Source: Mycobacterium sp. ITM-2016-00316 (lineage in GTDB: Bacteria; Actinomycetota; Actinomycetes; Mycobacteriales; Mycobacteriaceae). Taken from it: a stretch of DNA of 64,000 bases. Both the position numbers and the translations under genes were made by a program. How positions within the stretch are numbered: position 1 is the stretch's first letter; each line of letters opens with the position of its first letter. The notes below the pieces were generated by a model. The model did no database searches and was not told the origin of the DNA. It saw nothing but the letters and a program-made list of their open reading frames with translations. Positions 25,722 to 35,221 of this stretch are shown here, one piece after another. Location of the stretch: the NCBI RefSeq assembly GCF_002968335.2, contig NZ_CP134398.1, positions 3,286,001-3,350,000 on the forward strand, given 5' to 3'.

Positions 25722-26971
25722 ATGACCACGGTGCCGGGGGCCGACCAGATCGCCGTGGCGGACGAGGGCCCACTGAATGACCCGAAGGAGCCGCCGTACC
25801 GTGCCGCAGGGACGGTACTGCTGCTGATCGTCGTGCTGGTGTTCGGCATGACGTGGGCGCTGTTCCGCGGGTATTTCGACTCCGGTGTCACGGTGGTGGT
25901 ATGGCCGAGCGTGCCGGGCTGTCGATGGATCCGGGTTCGAAGGTGACGTTCAACGGTGTCCCGATCGGGCGCCTGACATCCGCCGGCGTGGTGAACGATG
26001 GCCGAGGAGCGCGGGCCAGATTGATCCTGGACGTCAAACCGCAATATCTGGCCCTCATCCCGGCCAACGTGGACGCGCAGTTGCGGGCGACGACGGTGTT
26101 CGGCAACAAGTACATATCGTTTCTGTCCCCGGCGAATCCGGCCGCGGACAGGCTGCGGCCGGACGCGGTGATCGAGGCCTCGGCGACCACCACCGAGTTC
26201 AACACCGTGTTCGAGACCATCATGGGAATTGCCGAGCAGGTGGACCCGGTGAAGCTCAATCAGACGCTGACGGCGGCGGCCCAGGCACTGAACGGGCTGG
26301 GAGACAGTTTCGGTCGAGCCGTGGTGGACGGGCATGACATCCTGGGCGAGCTCAACCCCCGGATGCCGCAGATCCGCCGGGACACAGCGGGTTTGGCCGA
26401 TCTTGCCACGACCTATGCCGACTCCGCCACGGTGCTGTTCGACGGGCTCGACCAGGCCGTGGACACTGCGCGCACGCTCAACACCGAACGACGGACGGTC
26501 GATCAGGCGCTGATGTCGGCGGTGGGCTTCGCCGATACCGCCGCCGACGTGTTCGAGCGTGGCGGCCCGTATCTGGTGCGCGGCGCCCAGGATCTGCTGC
26601 CCACAAGCACATTGCTGGACTACTACAGCCCTCAGCTGCTGTGCACGCTGCGCAACTACAGTGATGTCGCGCCCCGATTCGCCGAAATGCTCGGCGGCAA
26701 CGGCTACTCGCTGCGGCTGCGGAATGAGTTGGTGGGTGCGGGCAATCGCTATGTGTTCCCGGACAATCTTCCGCGGGTCAACGCCCGTGGCGGACCCGGC
26801 GGGCGCCCCGGATGCTGGCAGCCGATCACCCGGGACCTCTTTCCGATGCCCTATCTGGTGATGGACACCGGTGCCAGCATCGCACCGTACAACCACTTCG
26901 AGATCGGTCAGCCGCTGACGGCGGAGTACGTGTGGGGACGTCAGGTCGGCGAGGAGACCATCAATCCTTAG
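25722..26971 (+). pseudogene. Orphan mceA-like gene with frameshift
   Basis: The reading frame starting at ATG 25722 encodes a cytoplasmic N-terminus and one membrane helix (TVLLLIVVLVFGMTWALF). It runs out of frame after GYFDSGVTVVV, near 25895-25902. The next frame continues AERAGLSMDPGSKVTFNGVP to the end (VWGRQVGEETINP), exactly as in Mce1A. One missing base would join them. The MCE domain and following helical region are otherwise intact. Compared with Mce1A, the roughly 50-residue hydrophobic segment that normally precedes PENLPRVNARGGPGG is absent here (NAGNRYVFPDNLPRVNARGG-like junction). No yrbE or other mce gene adjoins it. It is either a true pseudogene or a sequencing error; ATG 25901 could restart translation without the membrane anchor. 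Confidence 0.8.
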
Positions 26972-27234
26972 GCCTTGCCGCTGCGCTCCCGGTGCTTGCA
27001 TCCGGGCCAGCAGCAGGGCCGGCGCTGGCCTTCCTCAAGCTCTTCGGTGGTCCGATGGATGCGACGCTGCCTCGTCTTCTCCTGCTTGGCATCCTCGACC
27101 CAGCAGATGAATTCGTTGCGTGCCAGCGGTGTGATGTCCTTCCACACCGACAGCGCGATGTCGTTGGCGAGCAGGGCGGTGCGCAGATCCGCGGGCATCT
27201 TGTGCACCACCCCACCGGGAATCCGCTGGGTCAC
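26968..27234 (-). CDS. YdeI/OmpD-associated (OmdA) family protein
   Basis: An 88-residue protein matching the OmdA/YdeI pattern. MPADLRTALLANDIALSVWK forms the first helix, and LARNEFICWVEDAKQEKTRQ with RRIHRTTEELEEGQR is the conserved helix pair with its basic ETRxRR-like motif. The last 15 residues carry a small cysteine group (PCCWPGCKHRE) that could bind a metal; I do not recall this from typical family members. The start is GTG at 27234. It converges on the mceA pseudogene with a four-base overlap. The family has been linked to peptide or bacteriocin resistance in some bacteria, but its function is poorly known. Confidence 0.8.
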   Translation of the reverse strand: MTQRIPGGVVHKMPADLRTALLANDIALSVWKDITPLARNEFICWVEDAKQEKTRQRRIHRTTEELEEGQRRPCCWPGCKHRERSGKA

Positions 27235-27255
27235 GACCTCATGGTAACCCCGGGC

Positions 27256-29616
27256 TCAGCGGCCGAAACCGGCATTGCGCAGCGCGTCCGCCATCGACCC
27301 ACTGGGCGGCGCCGACTCGCGACGCCCGGCGCTCTTGGCCTTGTTCTGGTGACGCTGCGGGCCACCACCGCGGTTCTGGTCACCGGCAGGCTTGCCGGAC
27401 TGCTTCGGCTTGCCGGCACCAGGATCGTCGTTGAGCCGCAACGACAATCCGATCCGCTGACGGTCCACGTCGACCTCGAGCACCTTGACCTTGACCACCT
27501 GGCCGGATTTCACCACCTCGTGTGGGTCGGACACGAAGCGATCCGCCATGGCCGAGACGTGCACCAGGCCGTCCTGGTGCACACCGACATCGACGAAGGC
27601 ACCGAAGGCCGCGACGTTGGTGACCACACCCTCCAGCACCATGCCCACCTTGAGGTCGCCGACCTTCTCCACCCCGGCGGCGAAAGTCGCGGTGGAGAAC
27701 GCCGGCCGCGGGTCGCGTCCCGGCTTCTCCAGTTCGGCGAGAATATCGGTGACGGTGGGGACACCGAACCGGTCATCGGCGACGTCGACGGGCTTGATCG
27801 CGCGCAGTGTGCGCTCGTTGCCGATGAGTTCGGCCAGCGTGATGCCCTTGCGGTCCAGGATGCGCCGCACCACCGGGTACGCCTCGGGGTGCACACCGGA
27901 GGCGTCCAGCGGGTCGTCACCGTCGGTGATGCGCAGGAATCCGGCGCACTGTTCAAAAGCCTTGGGCCCCAGGCGGGGAACCTTCAGCAGTGCCGTGCGG
28001 TTGCGGAACGGCCCGGTGTTCTCCCGGTGCGCGACGATCGCCTCGGCCAGCGAATCCGTCACTCCCGACACCCGGGCCAGCAGCGGCACCGACGCGGTGT
28101 TGAGATCGACACCCACGGCGTTCACGGCATCTTCGACGACGGCGTTCAGGCTGCGCGCCAGGGTCCCCGGGGTGACGTCGTGCTGGTACTGGCCGACACC
28201 GATCGACTTGGGCTCGATCTTCACCAGTTCGGCCAGCGGGTCTTGCAGCCGACGGGCGATCGACACCGCACCGCGCAGCGTGACGTCGAGCTGCGGTAGC
28301 TCGTGCGCAGCGTAGGCCGACGCGGAGTACACCGAGGCGCCGGCCTCGCTGACCATCGCCTTGACGGGCGCCTTCGCGCCGGCGGCCCGGATCTCGGCGA
28401 TGAGTTCACCGGCCAGCGCATCGGTCTCCCGGGACGCCGTGCCGTTCCCGACCGCGATCAGTTCGACGCCGTGCCGGGCGACCAATGCGGCCAGGGTCGC
28501 TTTCGCGGTGTCCCATTGCTTCTGCGGCTGATGCGGGAAGATCGCGCAGGTGTCGACGACCTTGCCGGTGCTGTCCACCACCGCCACCTTGACGCCGGTG
28601 CGAAAGCCCGGATCCAGGCCGAGCGTGGTGCGGGTGCCCGCCGGAGCGGCCAGCAGCAGGTCCTTGAGGTTGCGGGCGAACACGGCCACCGCGTCCTCCT
28701 CGGCGCGCTGACGCAGCCGGATGCGGGCGTCGACGGCCGCCGAGATCATCAGCTTGGTGCGCCAGGCCAGCCGCACCGTGGTGGCCAGCCAGGTGGTGGC
28801 CGCCGCGCCGGCGGTCATGTCGATGCCGAGGCTCCGCGCGATGCGGGCCTGATAGGCCAGTTCGTCGCCGCCGTCGAAGTTCAGCGCGAGAATCTGTTCC
28901 TTCTCGCCGCGCATGACGGCAAGCACCCGGTGCGACGGCATCTTCTCCAGCGGTTCGGCGAACTCGAAGTAGTCCCGGAACTTCTGTCCCGCTGGGCTTT
29001 TGGCCGCTTCCTCGGACCACGGGGCGGTCCGTAGCGTGCCGTCGTTCCAGAATGTGGCGCGCACCTCGCCGACCAATTCGGCGTCCTCGGCGGCTCGTTC
29101 GATCAGGATGTGCCTCGCCCCGTCGAGGGCGACGGCGGCGTCGGCGACCTCTTCGCCGACGAATTCGACGGCGACGGATTCGGGCGCCTGCGTCGGGTCG
29201 GCGAGCAGCCGGTCGGCCAGCGGTTCCAGACCGGCTTCGCGGGCGATCTGCGCCTTGGTGCGCCGCTTCGGCTTGTAGGGCAGGTAGATGTCTTCGATGC
29301 GGGCCTTGGTGTCGGCCGCACGCAATGCCGCGCGCAGTTCGTCGGTGAGTTTGCCCTGCTCGTCGATGGAGGCCAGCACCGCGTCGCGACGCTGGTCCAT
29401 CTCCCGCAGATAGGCCAGCCGCTCCTCCAGCGTCCGCAGCTGCCCGTCGTCGAGACTGCCTGTCACTTCCTTGCGGTACCGGGCGATGAACGGCACCGTC
29501 GACCCCTCGTCGAGCAGTCGCACAGCGGCGGCCACTTGGCCCTCGGCCACGGCCAGTTCCTCAGCGAGACGGGCATTTACAGATTTGATGGTCCCCACGG
29601 GTGCGCTCGAAGTCAC
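27256..29616 (-). CDS. tex: RNA-binding transcriptional accessory protein Tex
   Basis: A 786-residue Tex protein, a conserved nucleic-acid-binding factor that associates with the transcription machinery. Domain order is as expected: an N-terminal helical region with ARYRKEVTGSLDDGQLRTLEE, a YqgF-like RNase H fold (TTLGLDPGFRTGVKVAVVDS), helix-hairpin-helix units (ARVSGVTDSLAEAIVAHREN), and a C-terminal S1 domain (GMVLEGVVTNVAAFGAFVDV to VKVLEVDVDRQRIGLSLR). A basic low-complexity tail of about 50 residues follows, as is common in actinobacteria. The start is GTG at 29616. It follows the acyltransferase gene on the same strand after nine bases, so the two may be co-transcribed. Confidence 0.96.
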   Translation of the reverse strand: MTSSAPVGTIKSVNARLAEELAVAEGQVAAAVRLLDEGSTVPFIARYRKEVTGSLDDGQLRTLEERLAYLREMDQRRDAVLASIDEQGKLTDELRAALRAADTKARIEDIYLPYKPKRRTKAQIAREAGLEPLADRLLADPTQAPESVAVEFVGEEVADAAVALDGARHILIERAAEDAELVGEVRATFWNDGTLRTAPWSEEAAKSPAGQKFRDYFEFAEPLEKMPSHRVLAVMRGEKEQILALNFDGGDELAYQARIARSLGIDMTAGAAATTWLATTVRLAWRTKLMISAAVDARIRLRQRAEEDAVAVFARNLKDLLLAAPAGTRTTLGLDPGFRTGVKVAVVDSTGKVVDTCAIFPHQPQKQWDTAKATLAALVARHGVELIAVGNGTASRETDALAGELIAEIRAAGAKAPVKAMVSEAGASVYSASAYAAHELPQLDVTLRGAVSIARRLQDPLAELVKIEPKSIGVGQYQHDVTPGTLARSLNAVVEDAVNAVGVDLNTASVPLLARVSGVTDSLAEAIVAHRENTGPFRNRTALLKVPRLGPKAFEQCAGFLRITDGDDPLDASGVHPEAYPVVRRILDRKGITLAELIGNERTLRAIKPVDVADDRFGVPTVTDILAELEKPGRDPRPAFSTATFAAGVEKVGDLKVGMVLEGVVTNVAAFGAFVDVGVHQDGLVHVSAMADRFVSDPHEVVKSGQVVKVKVLEVDVDRQRIGLSLRLNDDPGAGKPKQSGKPAGDQNRGGGPQRHQNKAKSAGRRESAPPSGSMADALRNAGFGR

Positions 29617-29625
29617 CCCGAGACC

Positions 29626-30954
29626 CTACCGAACCTCGCTGACACTTCCCCTGACGCCCGCACATGCGCGCGCCGCCAGCACCGCGACCAGGAAGCAGGC
29701 CAGCGGCACCCAGCCGTCGGCGCCGGCCAGACCGTTCTTGGCGACCAGCAGCATCGCCACCCCGGCCAGACACACCAGCACGCCGGCCACCGTCGAGCGG
29801 ACGCCGGTGGCGCCGACCGCGTCATCCCACCACGGCAGCCTGCGGTGTTCCAGCGGGGACAGCAGCAGGAACGTCGCGAGCATCACGACTGCGAACACCG
29901 CGGCGCGCAGGGCGAGCAGTGCCCAGAAGTTGGGGGCGTGCACATCCCAGGCGTCCAGACCGAATGCGTTGAGGCTGAACGCGGCGACCGCGATGGCCGG
30001 GATGTGCCAGAGGTAGAGCGTCATCGCTCCCCCGTTGCCGACGGCCACGACGTACCAGACCCGCGGGCGTTCGGCGAGCCGCTCGACGATCCCGGCGATG
30101 GCCACGAACAGGCCCGTCATCCAGATGCAATGCACCGCGAGCAGCACCGTCGGCGGGGACACATTCGACACCCCTTCGGTGCTGCCGTTGGTGACCAGTG
30201 CGACCTCATAGGGCCCGTAGACGACGAGCAGCACCTGCGTCGCCAGCGCCACAGCGGCGGTGAGCAGCGCCATCCGCGGCCGGATCAGGCGGCGGGCGTA
30301 GCCGACGCCGATGACGACCGGAATGAGCCACACGATGACGAAGTTCAGCACCCCGGCCTCGGCGGAGCCGACCGCGAAGCGCACCTGGTCGATCAGCGCG
30401 GCCGCGACCACCAGCGAGGCGATCACCGCGCCGAACGCACCCGGGCTGCGCAGCCGGGTCAGGGCCGGGACGAAGGCGATGACCACCAGGTAGACGCCGA
30501 GGAACCAGAGCAGAGCCACACATTCGCGGCCGAGCCGGTCGGCGGACTCCGCACCAAGGGTCAGCCGGGCCACCAGCAGCGCCACCGTCCAGAACGCCAG
30601 GTACCAGAACACCGGCCGGCACAACCGTTGGGTCCGGCTGACCAGCCAGCTGCCCCAGGCCTTGCCTGCCGCCGACCCGTCGGGGTGCCAGCCGTAGGCG
30701 CCGGCGGCACCACCGGCGAAGAAGAACAGCGGCATGACCTGCACCACCCAGGTGATCGGCGACAGGTGCGGCAGTTCACCGAGGATGTTCCCGATGCGCA
30801 GGCCGTTCTCGTTGACGGTGGCCAGCAGTAGGGCGCAGTGCCCGAACATGACAGTCACCAGGGCCGACAGCCGCGCCACGTCGATGGCGCGGTCGCGGCC
30901 GGGCGAGGGGTTCGCGACGCTGTCGCGCGCGGGAAGCAGGTTGGCGAACGGCAT
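29626..30954 (-). CDS. Acyltransferase 3 family integral membrane protein
   Basis: A 442-residue membrane protein with about 10-11 helices, typical of the acyltransferase-3 (OafB/WecH-like) family that O-acylates cell-envelope sugars or lipids. The N-terminus has the conserved RDRAIDVARLSALVTVMFGH, which carries the family Arg and His, and PLFFFAGGAAGA follows. The C-terminal half contains TLYLWHIPAIAVAAF. The substrate is not known. The start ATG 30954 is the first that leaves a short cytoplasmic tail before the family motif. Tex follows immediately. Confidence 0.85.
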   Translation of the reverse strand: MPFANLLPARDSVANPSPGRDRAIDVARLSALVTVMFGHCALLLATVNENGLRIGNILGELPHLSPITWVVQVMPLFFFAGGAAGAYGWHPDGSAAGKAWGSWLVSRTQRLCRPVFWYLAFWTVALLVARLTLGAESADRLGRECVALLWFLGVYLVVIAFVPALTRLRSPGAFGAVIASLVVAAALIDQVRFAVGSAEAGVLNFVIVWLIPVVIGVGYARRLIRPRMALLTAAVALATQVLLVVYGPYEVALVTNGSTEGVSNVSPPTVLLAVHCIWMTGLFVAIAGIVERLAERPRVWYVVAVGNGGAMTLYLWHIPAIAVAAFSLNAFGLDAWDVHAPNFWALLALRAAVFAVVMLATFLLLSPLEHRRLPWWDDAVGATGVRSTVAGVLVCLAGVAMLLVAKNGLAGADGWVPLACFLVAVLAARACAGVRGSVSEVR

Positions 30955-31009
30955 GGGTACAGCGTGCCCGACCTGCAGCCCCGACGGGATGAGTAGGACT
31001 ACGCGCGTC

Positions 31010-31651
31010 TCACGCTTTGTTGTCGACGAGCGCCTCGATGCGCTTGAGTGCGTCCTCGGCGGCGGTGGTGACGTCGATTCCGCCGGCGGCACCGCAACTG
31101 GTCATCTCGATGGCGGCGTTGTGGGCGGCGACGAACAGGTTGTCGCAGTTCCACTCGGCGGCCCGCAGCGACCACAGCACCGCGCCCTCGGGCGCGTCCG
31201 GCGCCGCGTCGGCCACCCGGAACGTATAGGTGCGGCCGTACATCGTGGTGACGGTGACCGCGGCGTCGCGACAGGCCTCGATGGTGCCGCGCGCCGCGGT
31301 CAGCGCGTCGCGCGCCGAGAAGTCCGACGGCATGACCGCCACCATCTCCTCGACCACGGCCTCGACCCCGCCGACATCGGTCGACCAGTGCCCGCCATCT
31401 CGCGCTTCGGGGGCGTGCTCGACGATGAACGGCGGATCGACCTCGCGGGCCACCCCGGCGCAGCGTTCCGGTTCGACGGTGGCGAACAGGTTGCCGTCCT
31501 TGTTGAAGATCTCCGGACTGAGCAGGTCGCCGACCTGTGACGGGGAGATCGGCCCGACCTGGGGTGCCGGTCGGGCCTGCGGGGTGTCCACCGGCCGGGT
31601 GCACCCCGCGACGGCCAGCACCAGGAATACCGCCAGCGCCCTCTTCGCCAT
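31010..31651 (-). CDS. Lipoprotein with PknH-like sensor domain
   Basis: A 213-residue lipoprotein. The signal peptide MAKRALAVFLVLAVAGC ends in a lipobox with Cys17 as the lipidated residue. The mature domain (about 35-213) resembles the extracellular sensor of mycobacterial PknH-type kinases, with SQVGDLLSPEIFN, CAGVAREVDPPFI, EMVAVMPS and WNCDNLFVAAHN. It has about four cysteines that may form the two disulfides seen in that fold. Several mycobacterial lipoproteins share this domain without a kinase. The ligand is unknown. It lies 10 bp from the downstream end of the AGCS gene on the same strand. Confidence 0.85.
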   Translation of the reverse strand: MAKRALAVFLVLAVAGCTRPVDTPQARPAPQVGPISPSQVGDLLSPEIFNKDGNLFATVEPERCAGVAREVDPPFIVEHAPEARDGGHWSTDVGGVEAVVEEMVAVMPSDFSARDALTAARGTIEACRDAAVTVTTMYGRTYTFRVADAAPDAPEGAVLWSLRAAEWNCDNLFVAAHNAAIEMTSCGAAGGIDVTTAAEDALKRIEALVDNKA

Positions 31652-31660
31652 GCCCCGATT

Positions 31661-33210
31661 CTAGGAAAGCGACGTTTCGGGCACCCGCTCCTTGCCGGTC
31701 AACGGATCCCGGGTCTCCCAGAACGTGGCGCCCACGATGCCCAGCGCGACCGGGTCGAAGATCGGGTCGAGGCCGTCCTTCTTCTGTCGTTCGTAGTCGC
31801 GCAGCGCCTTGTAGGCGGGCTGCTGCAGGATCAGGATCCCGATGATGTTGAGCCAGGCCATGAGTCCCACGCCGATGTCGCCGAGCGTCCAGGCTTCGGT
31901 CGCCGTCGACACGGCACCGGATACCACCGACCCGAGGATCACCGCCTGCAACACCAACGTGGCGTCGCCGCCCACGGTCCCGCGGATCACCGGAACCTTG
32001 AGCGTCGCGGCCTTGCCCAGCAGGAAGCGCAGGTTGGTCTCGGCCATGTAGTAGTAGGCGATGATGGTCGTCAGGCAGAAGAACGCCAGCGACACCGCGA
32101 CGAAACTCAGCCGCCGCCCTGCCACAGCGTGTCGAAACCGGTCTGCACGAACGACGGCCCCACCTCGGCGTCGGCGGACAGCGCGCCGCCCTCGGCGAGG
32201 ACGGCGCCGGTGTCACTTTCACCCTCGTACACCCGGTAGGCGCCGGTCGACAGGATCAGGAAGCCGGTCGCCGAACAGATGAACAGGGTGTCGACGTAGA
32301 CGGCGAAGGCCTGCACCAGGCCCTGCTTGGCGGGGTGAGACACCTCGGCGGCCGCGGCGGCATGCGGGCCGGTGCCCTGGCCGGCCTCGTTGGAGTAGAT
32401 GCCGCGTTTGACGCCCCACATCACGGCGGCGCCGACGATGGCGCCGAATCCGGCGTCGAGGCCGAAGGCGCTCTCGAAGATCAGCTTGAGCATCCCGGGC
32501 AGCGCATCGGCATTGGCGAACACGATGATCATCGCGAGCACGATGTAGACCACGGCCATGAAGGGCACCACGATCGAGGCGAACGCCGCGATGCGCTTGA
32601 CGCCACCGATGATCACGAATGCCAGCAGGATCACGGTGCACACTCCGACGACCCACTTGGACACGCCCCAGGACTGGTTCATCGCCGAGGCCATCGAATT
32701 CGATTGCACGCTCGGCAGCAGCACACCGCAGGCCAGCACCGTGACCGCGGCGAAGATGAGGCCGTACACCTTGAACAGTGGGGCGGCCTTGGTATGCACC
32801 ATCGCCCTGCTCAGGTAGTAGGCCGGTCCGCCGCGGTATTCGCCGGTCAGCGAATCGCGGGTCTTGTAGATCTGCCCGAGGGTGCACTCGACGAAGCTCG
32901 TCGAGGCGCCGAGGAACGCCACCGCCCACATCCAGAACAACGCACCCGGGCCGCCGAACGCGATCGCGGTGGCCACACCGGCGATGTTGCCGGTGCCCAC
33001 CCGGCCGGCCAGCGACATCGTCAGCGCCTGGAACGAGGAGACACCGGACGGCGATTTCTCGCCCTGCAGCATGAGCCGGATCATCTCTTTGAACTGGCGC
33101 ACCTGGACGAACCGGGAGCGGATGGAAAAGTACACGCCGGCGGCCAGGCACAGATAGACCAGCCAGTTGCTCCAGATGTACCCGTTGAGGGTGTCGAGGA
33201 ATTCGGTCAC
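31661..33210 (-). pseudogene. Sodium:alanine symporter (AGCS) family protein with frameshift
   Basis: The gene encodes an AGCS (AlsT/DagA) family sodium-coupled amino-acid carrier. The first frame starts at GTG 33210 (a GGAG lies 8 bases upstream) and includes the family motif TMSLAGRVGTGNIAGVATAI, GGVKRIAAFA and the signature RGIYSNEAGQGTGPHAAAAA. It stops after FDTLWQGGG at 32107. The rest, RRLSFVAVSLAFFCLTTIIA and following membrane helices to ERVPETSLS, continues in the next frame. One missing base near 32107-32125, in a GGGCGGCGGC run, would restore about 515 residues. If the frameshift is real, the protein lacks its last helices and is probably non-functional. Confidence 0.85.
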
Positions 33211-33409
33211 GACGGTCACTCCGTCCGTAGGTTGAACACGCGGGCGTTTCCGCCCTGCATCGTTGCAAAGGCAAGGTTGCCCTGTGTTAACAATTCGTCA
33301 ATCCGGTGTTAGCGATTTCGCCGCCCGGGCCGCGCCCCAGAGGAAACACCTGACAATCTGAAACGGCTCTGTAAAGCTACGTCGGCCAGTTCCGGACCCG
33401 GAGGAGACG

Positions 33410-34684
33410 ATGTCGATCGCCCCGCTCGAACCCCAGTCCACGCACGGCCCGCGCCGCGCGTGGGCCGCCGTCGCGGTGCTCGCCGTCGTCGGCACGCTCA
33501 ACTACGTCGACCGTTTCCTGCCGGGCGTGCTGGCCGAACCGATCAAGCAGGATCTGGCGTTGTCGGACACCGCAATCGGTGTCATCAACGGGTTCGGCTT
33601 TCTCATCGTGTACGCCGTGCTGGGCATCGTGATCGCCCGCGTCGCCGACCGCGGCATGTTCGGCGCGGTCATCGCCGGCTGTCTGACGCTGTGGGGCTCG
33701 ATGACCATGCTCGGCGGCGCGGTCCAGTCCGGCTTCCAGCTCGCCCTGACCCGGGTCGGGGTGGCCGTCGGCGAGGCGGGCAGCACGCCCGCCGCGCACG
33801 CCTACGTGGCGCGCAACTTCGTCCCGGAGCGGCGGTCGGCGCCGCTGGCGGTCATCACCATGTCCATCCCGCTCGCCAGCGCCGCCAGCCTGCTCGGCGG
33901 CGGCCTGCTCGCCGAGAGCCTGGGCTGGCGGATGGCTTTCGTGGTGATGGGCGGGATCAGTGTGCTGCTGGCGCCCCTGGTGCTGTGGGTGGTGGGCAGC
34001 CGCCAAACCCTGCCCACCCCACCCCCGCGGGAGCGTGCCGCGGCGGTGAACTGGTGGGACCTGCTGCGCAAGCCCAGCTTCCTGGCCATGGTGGCCGGCA
34101 CCGCGCTGGTCTCGGCGGCCGGGTACTCGCTGACCACCTTCGCCCCCGCATTCCTGATGCGCACCCGGGGAATGTCACTGGGCGAGGTCGGCATCTCCTA
34201 CGGTCTGGCCACCGGGCTGCTCGGAATTCTGGGGCTGCTGATCGTCGGCCGTATCGCCGACCGGCTGGCATCCCGCGATCCGCGTTGGCTGCTCTGGATC
34301 GTGGTGATCCTGATCGCGGTCCTGCTGCCGGCGTCGGCGCTGGCATTCGTGGTCGAGAGCCAGTTGGCGTGCGTCTGGCTGCTGGCGCTGGGGTACGTCA
34401 TCGGCACCGCCTATCTGGCACCGTCGATCGCGGCGATCCAACGGCTGGTGCTGCCCGAACAACGCGCGACGGCATCGGCCATCTTCCTGTTCTTCAATGC
34501 GACGCTGGGCTCGGTGGGACCGTTCCTGACCGGCGTGATCAGCGATTCGCTGACCGCCGAGCTGGGCCCGCAGGCGCTCGGTCGCGCGCTGCTGATCCTG
34601 GTGCCGACCATGCAGTTCGTCGCGATCGGCTGCTACGCGCTGGCCGCGCAGCGGTATCGCCGCGACATCATCGAGGAGCCCTGA
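33410..34684 (+). CDS. Major facilitator superfamily transporter, spinster-like
   Basis: A 424-residue, 12-helix permease. The N-terminus matches the spinster/sugar-phosphate-like subgroup: LAVVGTLNYVDRFLPGVLAE, followed by SDTAIGVINGFGFLIVYAVL and the motif-A loop ARVADRGMFGAVI. The fourth-helix GEAGSTPAAHAYVARNF is also typical. Substrates in this group include sphingolipids, glycerophosphodiesters and organic acids, so none can be assigned. A GGAGGAGACG stretch precedes ATG 33410. It is divergent from the AGCS gene with 199 bp between starts. Confidence 0.88.
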   Translation: MSIAPLEPQSTHGPRRAWAAVAVLAVVGTLNYVDRFLPGVLAEPIKQDLALSDTAIGVINGFGFLIVYAVLGIVIARVADRGMFGAVIAGCLTLWGSMTMLGGAVQSGFQLALTRVGVAVGEAGSTPAAHAYVARNFVPERRSAPLAVITMSIPLASAASLLGGGLLAESLGWRMAFVVMGGISVLLAPLVLWVVGSRQTLPTPPPRERAAAVNWWDLLRKPSFLAMVAGTALVSAAGYSLTTFAPAFLMRTRGMSLGEVGISYGLATGLLGILGLLIVGRIADRLASRDPRWLLWIVVILIAVLLPASALAFVVESQLACVWLLALGYVIGTAYLAPSIAAIQRLVLPEQRATASAIFLFFNATLGSVGPFLTGVISDSLTAELGPQALGRALLILVPTMQFVAIGCYALAAQRYRRDIIEEP

Positions 34685-34701
34685 CCCCGACCACCCGTCG
34701 C

Positions 34702-35106
34702 TCAGCGGGCGGACGGAGCGACCAATTCGCGTGTCTCGGCGGGTCGTCGGGTCGCACCCCACAACCCCACCCCGATCCCGAGCACCGCACCGCCGAGCCC
34801 GATGATCCGCTGGGACCGTGGCATCTCACTGTGCACACCGACACCGCCCAGCAGATCCGCGGCGTCTGCCCCGCCGGAGGCCAAAAACCAGCCGCGGGTG
34901 TTCTTTCCGCGCAGTCCCGCGGCGAGCAGCAGGCCGCCGATCAGGGCGTCGCGGTATCCCATCGAGCGCAGCAGCAGCTGCGCGGTCGGGTCGGGCGTAT
35001 CGGGCGAACCCCACAATCGATTGGCTTTGATCGGGTCCACGAGAAACGACACTCCCGAGGCCAATCGGATGCTGCCCGCGGCCAGCGCCGCCCGGTCGAT
35101 CGACAT
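34702..35106 (-). CDS. Small membrane protein of unknown function
   Basis: A 134-residue protein with about three or four hydrophobic segments (LAAGSIRLASGVSFLV, LLRSMGYRDALIGGLLLAAG, IIGLGGAVLGIGVGLWG). The central GYRDALIGGLLL resembles DUF4267-type proteins, but I am not certain. The N-terminal part repeats the length of one segment, which suggests a four-helix bundle. It converges on the MFS gene and is divergent from icl2 with about 115 bp between them, so it might share regulation with icl2 (inference). No function is known. Confidence 0.65.
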   Translation of the reverse strand: MSIDRAALAAGSIRLASGVSFLVDPIKANRLWGSPDTPDPTAQLLLRSMGYRDALIGGLLLAAGLRGKNTRGWFLASGGADAADLLGGVGVHSEMPRSQRIIGLGGAVLGIGVGLWGATRRPAETRELVAPSAR

Positions 35107-35221
35107 GACAGGCAGCCTAGGGTTCAGTCCGTTGCGGCCGTGCACAATTGCCCAACTCGCCTCCGGCGCACCACGCGCCCCGCGATAATCAAGGGACCCG
35201 AGCTCAAAGAGGAGCAGACAC

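Noticed and set aside
26961..26971. Possible fusion of the mceA end with the OmdA-family gene
   Set aside because: They are on opposite strands and merely overlap at their stops by four bases.
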